Of a stretch of DNA of 26,911 nucleotides, positions 1 to 7,249 are shown one piece after another. The number at the start of each line of letters is the position of its first letter. Within the stretch, counting starts at the first letter, position 1. Both the position numbers and the translations under genes were made by a program. This DNA is from a virus. The notes beneath the pieces were generated by a model. That model did not search any database and was not told the DNA's origin. It worked only from the letters and a program-made list of their open reading frames with translations. The stretch spans positions 1-26,911 of IMG/VR virus record IMGVR_UViG_3300035035_000013, one strand, 5' to 3'.

Positions 1-314
1 TAGTTTCTTGTGGTATCCCATTGTTCTACTAATCCAGCTGATCTTGATGTGACTTCTAGTGACCAAGGTAGTGTAGTGTCAGTAACAGTAAATACTGCAT
101 CGCCTCCAGCGATACCAGCACTTGCTGATGATGTGATGTTAGAGCCGTTCCAAGTTTTCACTTCGGCCCCAAAAACTTGACGCTGTTCTACTTCGGTTAT
201 AGTCTGTGTGGTTGTGGTCGTTGAGTTCATCGACCCTGTGGTAAACTGAGGCGTGACAGTATTAGCATATGCACCTGCAGGTAGCAGTAGCATAGCAATA
301 AGTAATTTTCTCAT
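1..314 (-). CDS. Secreted cyanophage protein, 3' end cut by window edge
   Basis: The frame opens at ATG 314 and stays open to the window edge, giving at least 104 residues. It starts MRKLLIAMLLLPAGAYA, a clear Sec signal peptide: two positive residues, a hydrophobic core, and an AYA cleavage site near residue 17. The mature part is rich in Thr, Ser and Gly, with a run of Thr after NS, which suggests a beta-rich exported or particle-associated protein. The start overlaps the stop of the upstream membrane-protein gene by ATGA, so translation is probably coupled. I recognise the general type from cyanophage late regions, where such proteins are unnamed. Function is unknown. An envelope or lysis-related role is only suggested by the signal peptide and the membrane-protein neighbour. 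Confidence 0.8.
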   Translation of the reverse strand, partial: MRKLLIAMLLLPAGAYANTVTPQFTTGSMNSTTTTTQTITEVEQRQVFGAEVKTWNGSNITSSASAGIAGGDAVFTVTDTTLPWSLEVTSRSAGLVEQWDTTRN

Positions 315-628
315 GTTTTTGGTTTGTCTTTGTTTGCCATAGGACATACAGGAGGTTTGCTTCCACCATTCTTACCAGTAGTAAGACCAAATGTAGCTAG
401 TGCTCCTGTAAAAACGCTGGCTACAAAAGTAATGTCAGAGTTACCAGATTTCTTAACCATAGGTATATCTACATAGTTCATGGTAATGATAAATCCAGAC
501 CATACTACTACACCTAATCTTACAAAAGTGCCTAGTATTTCTATTTGATGTTCTTTATCTTCTACAACATCTTTTATCTTTTTTGTGAAACTTCTTGGTT
601 GTCCTTTGATGACTTTTTCTTCTTCCAT
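311..628 (-). CDS. Small two-helix membrane protein, holin-like
   Basis: This is a 105-residue protein. A charged N-terminus (residues 1-30, Lys/Glu rich) is followed by a hydrophobic segment at about 33-50 (LGVVVWSGFIITMNYV) and a second at about 65-84 (ITFVASVFTGALATFGLTTG). A short Pro/Lys tail with one Cys closes it. Size, two predicted helices and charged ends resemble class II holins, and it sits beside a signal-peptide protein. That is an inference from architecture, as no holin family motif is diagnostic. The 5' end overlaps the previous gene by 55 nt and the 3' end overlaps the next by ATGA. It could instead be a structural membrane-interacting protein. Confidence 0.8.
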   Translation of the reverse strand: MEEEKVIKGQPRSFTKKIKDVVEDKEHQIEILGTFVRLGVVVWSGFIITMNYVDIPMVKKSGNSDITFVASVFTGALATFGLTTGKNGGSKPPVCPMANKDKPKT

Positions 629-975
629 TTATCAACTTTACCTTGTATAAACTTTTGTAGTTTTTTCTTTATGGTGTCAAAAAACGGTTGAGCAAACGTA
701 GTCACAGCTACGGCAGATACCGCTGCATAGCTTGCAGCCACAACTACCTCTGTGGTAGGTAATGGTACATCTATGTTAATCATTGGTATATTTATGCTCG
801 GTGCTGGTTGTTCCGTAGTTTCTGTAGCCTCTGGTTCTGTACCCTCTGGCTCTCTAAGATCGCTAGGAGGTACTACCAAAGGTACATAACTAGGAACGTC
901 AGCAGTGGGTAGCGGTATAGATATGGTTTCTATTTTTTCTACGCTGGGGATCTTGATTCTTGGTAAGCCTTCCAT
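574..975 (-). CDS. Pro-rich protein with hydrophobic segment and basic tail
   Basis: I place the start at ATG 975 (MEGLPRIKIP), giving 133 residues. The frame extends to a TTG at 999, which would only deepen the overlap with the upstream gene. Residues up to about 75 are rich in Pro, Glu and Thr, probably disordered, with repeated I-P/L-P pairs. A hydrophobic Ala/Val stretch follows (about 90-112, VVVAASYAAVSAVAVTTFAQ). The end is a Lys-rich amphipathic tail. This layout, an extended linker then one membrane-like helix then a basic tail, recurs in cyanophage late genes without an assigned function. It is followed directly by the holin-like gene and may be part of the same lysis or membrane set. 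Confidence 0.75.
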   Translation of the reverse strand: MEGLPRIKIPSVEKIETISIPLPTADVPSYVPLVVPPSDLREPEGTEPEATETTEQPAPSINIPMINIDVPLPTTEVVVAASYAAVSAVAVTTFAQPFFDTIKKKLQKFIQGKVDKWKKKKSSKDNQEVSQKR

Positions 976-1199
976 GCGTCTTTTACTTCTTGTGTCCAAA
1001 CCACATTACAAACAGTTTGAACTTCTGTTGGTTCTTTTGTTATATCTGTATCTGGATGTAGTACATATCTTTCATAAGATCTTGCATTAGGAATTTCAAC
1101 ACCATCTCTTTTAATAACAGTTGCCTTACGAACTTGTACGTTTTTATATTTACCAACAATTTCTATCTTGTCGTATTCTATAGATTCGCTTAATGCCAT
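939..1199 (-). CDS. Small conserved cyanophage protein, unknown function
   Basis: This is an 86-residue soluble protein starting at ATG 1199 (MALSESIEYDKIEIVGKY). A GGAG Shine-Dalgarno lies ten bases upstream, inside the 3' remnant described after the second fibre gene. The first half looks beta-rich (IEIVGKYKNVQVRKATVIKRDG), and the end has a short helix with W and K residues (WTQEVKDAWKAYQES). No catalytic motif is seen. Its position between fibre and lysis-like genes, and the small size, fit a virion accessory or fibre-assembly protein. I cannot name it. It overlaps the following gene by 37 nt. Confidence 0.75.
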   Translation of the reverse strand: MALSESIEYDKIEIVGKYKNVQVRKATVIKRDGVEIPNARSYERYVLHPDTDITKEPTEVQTVCNVVWTQEVKDAWKAYQESRSPA

Positions 1200-1204
1200 T
1201 AGGA

Positions 1205-1255
1205 TTAATCTCCGATTAAAACAGGTTTAGGCTTAGTTTTAAGACGTAGCTCGGT
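1205..1255 (-). other. In-frame extension after the amber stop of the fibre gene
   Basis: The second fibre gene ends with TAG at 1258-1256. The same frame continues for 16 codons, TELRLKTKPKPVLIGD, to a TAA at 1207-1205. The peptide reads like a natural protein C-terminus, basic then ending V-L-I-G-D. The GGAG for the next gene lies inside it. It may be the leftover 3' end of a former fibre gene after C-terminal domain exchange, or a readthrough tail. A 16-codon open frame by itself is not statistically unusual. Confidence 0.4.
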
Positions 1256-3043
1256 CTAAGATGCTTTATATACACCAGCACCATAAATATACATATTGCT
1301 TGAATTATTTTTAATTGCGTTCCAGCTATTATTATCACGATAAAATTCAATATATGTGCTATTTGTAGAGATCATACCTGACTGATTTTGATTATTTTGA
1401 AAACAATTTGTATAACACATACCAAAAGCACCTTGTTCAGTACAAGTATAAGGTAATCCGCTTATAAGAGCGTAGTTAGCGTTTTGTACTTCCCAAGAGT
1501 GCCAATCTAAATCAAAGTAAACCATATCGCCTATTTTTGTATATGTTGCTCTTTTAGTTCCATTACTTGTCATAGTTGTAGCATACCAAGCACCGTTGTA
1601 ATAATACATAACAAATGGAGTCCAAGTACCTTCTTCATAGTCGTCAAGCAACTCGCTTGTACCTGAATTAGAAGTAGCACTAAAATCAATACCTTTTCCA
1701 GCTGTACCTATAACTAAGTTTCCAGTGCTAACAGTTACATCTTCATTTACAACTAATCTAGTACCATTAGCCTGAGCACATACTAAAGCATCTCTACCAA
1801 CAGCACCACCATTATTGTAAATACGAACACCATCTCCGTAAGTATTGTAATTTGTTATGTTTAAGGCTGCGTGTTGACTATTAGTTTTTATCATTGCAAC
1901 ACCATATTCACTACCACTGGTAGGAACTGTAGTATCACTTATACTAAATAAATCAGCTTGACCTGATGTACCTTTTATTGCGACCTTAGACTCAGGACTT
2001 GATGATCCTATACCTATATTTCCAATGTCTGTACCATGAGTTTTAACTACTAAACGTTCAGTACCACCAGAGTCTTTGATACTAATATGGTCTTGTCCAC
2101 CACCACTACCAGAAATATGGCCACCAATATTTGCAACAGCATAACCAGAACCTGATACTAAAATATTATTAGAGTTGTCAAAAATTAGAGTAGATTCACC
2201 ATTTAAAGTATCAGTAGTTCCAGTACAAGTAATTAATCTGTGGTCTGCTTGGTTGTTTATTGTTGTACCAGAAGGGATAGATTCAAACGAAGGGGACGCA
2301 TTATTGTTAGCTCGTAAAAACTTACCATTATTACTACCATTACCTGCTGGTAATTTGTCTAATGTAACTGCACTACCTGCAATTTTAGCTGAAGTTATTG
2401 CACCATCAGCAATTTTAGCTGTTGTTACTCCATTTCCTATTCCAGTTGAGTCAGCTATTTTAGATGTAGTAACTGCACCATCAACTATTTTACCATTAGT
2501 AACTGCATTATTAGCTATAGTCAAAGACGTAGATCCAGTTACATCACCAGTATGTGTAGCGTTGGTAGTCTTGGCTGTGTTTGCTGCTATAGCTGCTACA
2601 ACAGAGTTAGCTAACTTGTCGTTGTTTACGGCATCATCAGCAAGTTTTGCTGTGCTTATACTACCGTCAGCAACAGAGCCAGCTATATTAAACTGACCAG
2701 CCATACTTGCATGACTACTACACTGATAGTACAGTATGTCAGGAGAGTCGTGAGGTACAGTAAATACTATCTCTGTACCGTTACCGCCTCCATTGTTTGT
2801 AACTCCTGTGTTATACGCATCGTTAGTTCCACCATTAGCTATGCTAGTTTTGATGTAGAACGGATGTCCACCAGAGTTATTTTGAAATATGTATGTCTGC
2901 CCTCTAGTTAGGTATATAGTAGGATCATTTACCGTGCCAGTTAGACCTGGGCCAGTAAACGTATAGTCGCTAGTGCCATTAGCACCTAAGACCCACCTAA
3001 GAGAATCCTCTACACCTGTTGAGGCTATTTTAGTTAATGTCAT
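1256..3043 (-). CDS. Second tail-fibre-like protein with cupredoxin-like N-terminal domain
   Basis: This is a 595-residue probable receptor-binding or fibre protein. Residues about 25-120 resemble a plastocyanin/cupredoxin fold: a LTRGQTYIFQN strand, a GGH60PF motif, and YYQC108SSH111ASM114, giving a possible His-Cys-His-Met type-1 copper set. Residues 127-231 hold decapeptide-like repeats of the form AVTxxKIADG, shared with the large fibre. The middle is Gly/Ser/Asn-rich beta structure. The last 129 residues (from 467) begin DDYEEGTWTP and continue to YTKIGDMVYF, a C-terminal module known from many phage fibre and receptor-binding proteins. The start ATG overlaps the stop of the 103-residue gene by ATGA. 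The protein probably sits at the distal tail. Whether copper binds is untested, and the domain could be only structural. Confidence 0.88.
   Translation of the reverse strand: MTLTKIASTGVEDSLRWVLGANGTSDYTFTGPGLTGTVNDPTIYLTRGQTYIFQNNSGGHPFYIKTSIANGGTNDAYNTGVTNNGGGNGTEIVFTVPHDSPDILYYQCSSHASMAGQFNIAGSVADGSISTAKLADDAVNNDKLANSVVAAIAANTAKTTNATHTGDVTGSTSLTIANNAVTNGKIVDGAVTTSKIADSTGIGNGVTTAKIADGAITSAKIAGSAVTLDKLPAGNGSNNGKFLRANNNASPSFESIPSGTTINNQADHRLITCTGTTDTLNGESTLIFDNSNNILVSGSGYAVANIGGHISGSGGGQDHISIKDSGGTERLVVKTHGTDIGNIGIGSSSPESKVAIKGTSGQADLFSISDTTVPTSGSEYGVAMIKTNSQHAALNITNYNTYGDGVRIYNNGGAVGRDALVCAQANGTRLVVNEDVTVSTGNLVIGTAGKGIDFSATSNSGTSELLDDYEEGTWTPFVMYYYNGAWYATTMTSNGTKRATYTKIGDMVYFDLDWHSWEVQNANYALISGLPYTCTEQGAFGMCYTNCFQNNQNQSGMISTNSTYIEFYRDNNSWNAIKNNSSNMYIYGAGVYKAS
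2351..2665 (-). repeat. Degenerate decapeptide-coding repeats in second fibre gene
   Basis: These codons specify imperfect ten-residue units such as AVTNGKIVDG, AVTTSKIADS, GVTTAKIADG and AITSAKIAGS, interrupted by a spacer. The units match those in the T7-type fibre gene upstream and probably form an extended fibrous shaft. The DNA repeat period is about 30 bases but is diverged. Confidence 0.7.
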
Positions 3044-3351
3044 TCTGGTTTAGGATATTTTTTCTTAACTGGATCGACTATGTCCGTTTTCCATTTGTCT
3101 ATACCGTTGTGATATATGTAATCAAGCTGTGTACCCCAGTCTGGATACTCAGCTGCTCTGTTTCTTTGATAACGTTTACTGTTATACTCTGCTTGTAGTT
3201 TGCTTTGCTCTGCTTTAAGTGCAGCTTCAGTTGGTTTTGGTCTAGAATCAAGCCACTCTAAACCACTATATTCAGTACCTCTTAAAGTGTATATTGCATT
3301 AGGCAATAAAGAAGCTGCTGCATCACCAAGACTAAATTTAAAATCATCCAT
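3040..3351 (-). CDS. Probable tail-fibre accessory or assembly protein
   Basis: This is a 103-residue soluble protein. A helical centre (about 40-65, EAALKAEQSKLQAEYNSKR) is followed by AAEYPDWGTQLDYIYHNGIDKW. That Y-P-x-x-x-x-Q-L-D-x-I-Y-H pattern is common in small tail-associated phage proteins located next to fibre genes (tail assembly or XkdW-like families). It is linked to both neighbours: TAATG with the 163-residue gene before it and ATGA with the second fibre after it, which suggests matched stoichiometry. A chaperone or connector role for the fibre is inferred from position and motif. There is no direct evidence for either. Confidence 0.8.
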   Translation of the reverse strand: MDDFKFSLGDAAASLLPNAIYTLRGTEYSGLEWLDSRPKPTEAALKAEQSKLQAEYNSKRYQRNRAAEYPDWGTQLDYIYHNGIDKWKTDIVDPVKKKYPKPE

Positions 3352-3842
3352 TAAACTGCAATCTCCATTAATATTAACCTAGTTAGACTACCCATGTATT
3401 GACTAGGTGATCTGTTTACATACAAACTATATCCACCAGTTCCAACTTGATTAAAAACTATTTTATAAGTTACTTGGCTTGTTGTATTAGGATGATCTAT
3501 GTGCATCAAAGAGACTTCCCCATATGATGCGTTACCGTTACTACCATAGTTATTGTTATCAAAGGACGCTGCGGATACATAGTTTACAGTTTGACCATCT
3601 GAACCAACTGTTAGTCTTGAACTATCTCTATAAAGATGTACACCACAATGTTGAACATTACTCATACACCCAGTCATGCCAAATATAATAATATAGTTAG
3701 AAGTAGATTTAGGTGTAATAGCTTTAGCTAAAACGTCAAGATTCTGTGCAGTACTTTGTATAGATGTTCTTAACTCTGCGGTTTCCATTTGTACTATTCT
3801 TCCAGCACCAGAGTTAGAACCATCCCCGTAATAAATAGCCAT
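3351..3842 (-). CDS. Small virion/fibre-associated beta-rich protein
   Basis: This is a 163-residue protein starting MAIYYGDGSNSGAGRIVQ. After a short helix (about 20-40) it is mostly alternating hydrophobic strands (NYIIIFGMTG, CGVHLYRDSSRL, QVTYKIVFNQVG) and ends SLTRLILMEI. The pattern resembles the compact beta-sandwich (C1q/TNF-like) heads of phage receptor-binding proteins and recurs in cyanophage fibre clusters. It is joined to the T7-type fibre gene by TAATG, so it is translated directly after the fibre. A distal tip or receptor-binding accessory role is an inference from fold type and position. Confidence 0.82.
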   Translation of the reverse strand: MAIYYGDGSNSGAGRIVQMETAELRTSIQSTAQNLDVLAKAITPKSTSNYIIIFGMTGCMSNVQHCGVHLYRDSSRLTVGSDGQTVNYVSAASFDNNNYGSNGNASYGEVSLMHIDHPNTTSQVTYKIVFNQVGTGGYSLYVNRSPSQYMGSLTRLILMEIAV

Positions 3843-6800
3843 TATGATACCTCCGTTAAATTAAATTTATACTTTTTACCAGAACGGTTATTTTTTAAGA
3901 ACAAGTCTGATTCTCCTTCTTGGATTGTCCAGTCACCCCAAGTATTATCAACATCGTTAGATGAACCTTCGTTAGATAAATGAAGGTCATTGGTGTAAAC
4001 GTTTCTCCAACGAGAACCAGATGAACCTAAATCTAACGAGTTATTAGCATTTGGTAATACATGGTTATTAAATTCAATACTGGCACTGTGAAATTTTATA
4101 AAGTGACCACCTGACGCATCAGAGTAAATGGTTGGTGTTCCATCACTCCAAGTACCCACAAAGGCATCTCTGTTTCCATCTCTTCCGTAGAAACCGATAT
4201 AACTCCAATCGTCAGCATTATTTGATGGAACAGCTAACCTTAATCTTTCATCAGTGTCTGCTTGACAACGTAGTTGACCGTTAATATGACTTATATCTGC
4301 TCCGGCAGTACTCAAACCTCCTGTAACAGTGACTCCCGCACTGGTTGTCTCAAACTTTTTACTGTTGTTGTGATATAGTTCTACGGCTCCGTCAGATTTA
4401 AATTTAGCTAAAGTTTCTTTGCTTGATGCAGTTGAATCTGTAGTGTTTCCATATAAAACAATATCACCACCTGTGTACATACCAAGTTCATCTGCTGCCA
4501 TACCAAAGCCAGCTTTCCAACCACTATCGTTGTGTAAAACAATTTTATTTGGCCCTTGAGCATTTTGGTTATAACTAGCATCAAATACTATTTTTTCCCA
4601 TGCGTCATTGTCCCAGTTTGTGTTTACGTTAGTGCCAGCACCTTGTAGTAAAGCGTTGTTGCCATTAAAATCTAAGTCACCGCCTAGCTGTGGTGATGTG
4701 TCAGATACAACGTCAGTAGTAATGTTACCAACTGTTGTGTTAAGAGCAGCTATATCTACACCGTCAACTGTTCCTGATACTGTGATGTTTCCTGTTACGT
4801 CAAGACCAGAACTAACGTCTAGGTTTCCACTAAACACACCAGTTCCATTATTTAGTATTCTAAATCTAGTTGCACCATTAGTATCATCGTAAATTGTATA
4901 TGCACCATTATTGTTTATGATGGAATAATCAGAATTACTATCTGTATCAGTTAAAAATATACGAGGATAAGAATTTTCAATTTTTATACCATTAGTACCA
5001 TTTACAATAACATTGCCTGTAAACTCACCCCCTGCACCAGTTATAGTCTGAGCTCCAAATACTGGAGAAATCTTTGTACCAGCTATTGCTGCACTTGCGT
5101 TTATGTCAGCGTTGACAATAGTCCCATCTACTATATGTGCAGATGTTACTGAACTATCAGCTATCTTATTTCCGTTAACTGCATCGTCTGCAATCTTAGA
5201 ATTTATAACTGATCCGTTTTGTAGTATGGCTGATGTAACTGTGTTGTCACTTGGTGTACCTATTCCGACTGTTGATCCGATAACAGTAACGAACATACTA
5301 GCACCGTTAGCAGGGGCAGACCCAAAGATAATGTCGTTGCCAACAAGAACGAATCCCTCGCTTGGCTGGCTCGATCCAGCGTTAGGTTTTTGAATGACTC
5401 CATCGACACTAACAAGAAGTTGCTGTGCATCAGTTGGTGCATTGCTAATTGTAAATCTATAAGCTGTTCCATTTGCTGTTGCACTGCCTCCACCTGTACT
5501 AGATGAGCTAGATATTGTAGATATAAAAAAGTTACCAATCGCAGATGACTCTTCCCAAGCAGAGTTCTGACTAGAGTAAACCATAAGTTTACTGTTAGTT
5601 GTGTCGTACCATAAGTCACCACCGTCTAAAGAAGATGTAGGTGCAGAGGCTGACACTCTGTATCTGTTTGAGAATGAGTTAACTGTCGCACTAATAGCCT
5701 GTATATCGGCTGCACTAGCTAACTGTTTGTGAAATGTATATGTGTGTAATGTTGATGTTGTTTGTACCTGTAAACCGCTGCTTGCTGGTAATGTCTGACT
5801 ATGCAATGAGCTAGGAAATCCAGTTATAGTTACAGTGTTACCTGTACCAGCACCGTTTGTTATAGTTGCTACACCACTACTATTAACTGCAAGACCGCTT
5901 GCAAGCTGTGATATAGATACAACTGTACCAGCATTGTTACTTGGGTCAGGGTTAGCTGTAGGAAAGCTAGTCTCGTTTGCTATAGCTACAAAACCACCAA
6001 GAGCGTTTGTTACAGACAATACAAGATCGTTTACAGCCTTAGATGTAGGTATACGTGTGTCACTGTTTGTAGTAACAGAAGTTTCAAGTGTTATACCGTC
6101 AAGCTGGTTTAGTTCTGCCGTAGAAGCTGTAAGAGCTGTGCTATCAGCTAAAACTGAAGCTGTACCAGACTGCATACCAGCTAGTGTTGTAAGCTCACCG
6201 TCAGCTATCTTGTCAGTTGTAACTGAGTTAGCAGCTAGTGCAGCTGATAAAATTTCACCGTCAGCTATTTTATCTCTAGTAATAGCATCGTTGTTTATCT
6301 TAGCTGTAGTAATATTATTATCAGGTATTTTTGTTGTAGTAACAGCGTTGTCAGCTATTTTATCAGTTGTAACAGCGTTGTTTTTTATATGGTTAGTGCC
6401 TACTGCTCTTAAATTATTATCAGACGAAGAATTAGATAATTCTCCATCTCCAATAGCATTAGAAGCTATTTGAGCTGCTGTTATTGTGTCATTTTCAATC
6501 TTAGTAGCAGTTATAACTCGAGTGCCAAGCTGTGCTGTACTAACTGCACTATCTGCTATTTTGTCGTTAGTAACTGCATCATTTGCTATTTTCGCAGTTG
6601 TTACCGACCCATCTGCTATATCTCCAGTAACTATAGTACCGTCTGCTAGTTTTGCAGAGGTAATAGCACTGTCAGCTATGTCTGCTGTAGCTATACTGCC
6701 ATCTATAATTTTAGCACTGGTAACAAATGGTTGTGCTACACCATCAATAGTAGGTTGTACGCCACCAAATATAGATCCTTCTAAATCTAGTGCTTTGTTT

Positions 6801-7237
6801 CTAGCATCCTGTGCTGTAAAGTTAGATTCAGTAGATGAGTTGTTTAAATCTGTAGCTCTTATTGTACTACCACTAGCAAAGCTAGTATATGCACTGTCTG
6901 CATCTCTTGTTCTACGCTCACAAAAAACTACTGCTCCTTGAGGTAGTGCAGAGTTAAATGTAATTGTATTGTTATCGCTGGATAGTGTGTAGTTGTATAA
7001 AGTTGTACCTGCTGAAACTGCAGGAAAGTATAATCCGTCTGTGTTGTTCACCTGTGGGTGACTAGACTGTGCAGTACTACCAGTAGACTGGCGTAGCTGT
7101 AGCACTCTAGTACCACCCGACAATGTGACATAAACATCTAGATCATCTTGGTTATTCAGTTGTATACTGACAGGACTAAATACTGTTGTAGTAGCATTAG
7201 TCGTGGCAGGAAAAGTTTTTTTAGTTGTAACTGCCAT
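3842..7237 (-). CDS. T7-type tail fibre protein
   Basis: This is a 1131-residue fibre. Residues 1-155 match the T7 gp17 N-terminal domain that anchors the fibre to the tail (FSPVSIQLNNQDDLDVYVTL, with ATDLNNSSTESNFTAQDARN near 128-147). Residues 171-350 are decapeptide repeats. Residues about 580-660 form a beta domain (QQLLVSVDGVIQKPN, GNDIIFGSAPANG) seen in other cyanophage fibres, followed by more repeats (665-715). A PQLGGDLDFNGN stretch (849-860) leads to the C-terminal part. The end (about 1065-1131) carries SLDLGSSGSRWRNVYTNDLH and WTIQEGESDLFLKNN, a widespread cyanophage fibre ending. No internal peptidase-type chaperone is seen. It begins 12 nt after the gp16-like stop, with no good Shine-Dalgarno, and ends TAATG into the next gene. 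Confidence 0.95.
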   Translation of the reverse strand: MAVTTKKTFPATTNATTTVFSPVSIQLNNQDDLDVYVTLSGGTRVLQLRQSTGSTAQSSHPQVNNTDGLYFPAVSAGTTLYNYTLSSDNNTITFNSALPQGAVVFCERRTRDADSAYTSFASGSTIRATDLNNSSTESNFTAQDARNKALDLEGSIFGGVQPTIDGVAQPFVTSAKIIDGSIATADIADSAITSAKLADGTIVTGDIADGSVTTAKIANDAVTNDKIADSAVSTAQLGTRVITATKIENDTITAAQIASNAIGDGELSNSSSDNNLRAVGTNHIKNNAVTTDKIADNAVTTTKIPDNNITTAKINNDAITRDKIADGEILSAALAANSVTTDKIADGELTTLAGMQSGTASVLADSTALTASTAELNQLDGITLETSVTTNSDTRIPTSKAVNDLVLSVTNALGGFVAIANETSFPTANPDPSNNAGTVVSISQLASGLAVNSSGVATITNGAGTGNTVTITGFPSSLHSQTLPASSGLQVQTTSTLHTYTFHKQLASAADIQAISATVNSFSNRYRVSASAPTSSLDGGDLWYDTTNSKLMVYSSQNSAWEESSAIGNFFISTISSSSSTGGGSATANGTAYRFTISNAPTDAQQLLVSVDGVIQKPNAGSSQPSEGFVLVGNDIIFGSAPANGASMFVTVIGSTVGIGTPSDNTVTSAILQNGSVINSKIADDAVNGNKIADSSVTSAHIVDGTIVNADINASAAIAGTKISPVFGAQTITGAGGEFTGNVIVNGTNGIKIENSYPRIFLTDTDSNSDYSIINNNGAYTIYDDTNGATRFRILNNGTGVFSGNLDVSSGLDVTGNITVSGTVDGVDIAALNTTVGNITTDVVSDTSPQLGGDLDFNGNNALLQGAGTNVNTNWDNDAWEKIVFDASYNQNAQGPNKIVLHNDSGWKAGFGMAADELGMYTGGDIVLYGNTTDSTASSKETLAKFKSDGAVELYHNNSKKFETTSAGVTVTGGLSTAGADISHINGQLRCQADTDERLRLAVPSNNADDWSYIGFYGRDGNRDAFVGTWSDGTPTIYSDASGGHFIKFHSASIEFNNHVLPNANNSLDLGSSGSRWRNVYTNDLHLSNEGSSNDVDNTWGDWTIQEGESDLFLKNNRSGKKYKFNLTEVS
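5078..5245 (-). repeat. Second block of decapeptide-coding repeats in T7-type fibre
   Basis: This encodes residues about 665-720, with ten-residue units such as SVINSKIADD, AVNGNKIADS and SVTSAHIVDG. They are the same family as the larger upstream block and lie just after the QQLLVSVDGVIQ beta domain. Confidence 0.65.
6188..6727 (-). repeat. Main decapeptide-coding repeat array of T7-type fibre
   Basis: This encodes residues about 171-350, in near-perfect ten-residue register: AITSAKLADG, TIVTGDIADG, SVTTAKIAND, AVTNDKIADS, then AVTTDKIADN, AVTTTKIPDN, NITTAKINND, AITRDKIADG and SVTTDKIADG. A divergent stretch near 260-288 interrupts it. The units fit a trimeric beta or coiled shaft. The ~30-base DNA period makes slippage or recombination with the second fibre gene possible. 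Confidence 0.8.
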
Positions 7238-7249
7238 TGATAATCAATG

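Noticed and set aside
1205-1243. TTAAAAC/GTTTTAA inverted repeat as a terminator
   Set aside because: The stem is A/T-only with a 13-base loop and no U-tract. Both arms lie in the in-frame peptide remnant.
5260-5622. 120-codon minus-strand ORF
   Set aside because: It is out of frame within the tail fibre gene, whose domains continue uninterrupted through this region.
5835-6473. Plus-strand ORF of 212 codons
   Set aside because: It is antisense to the repeat array of the tail fibre, and its Val/Ala/Ser-rich repetitive protein simply mirrors that array. All surrounding genes are on the minus strand and no ribosome site is seen.
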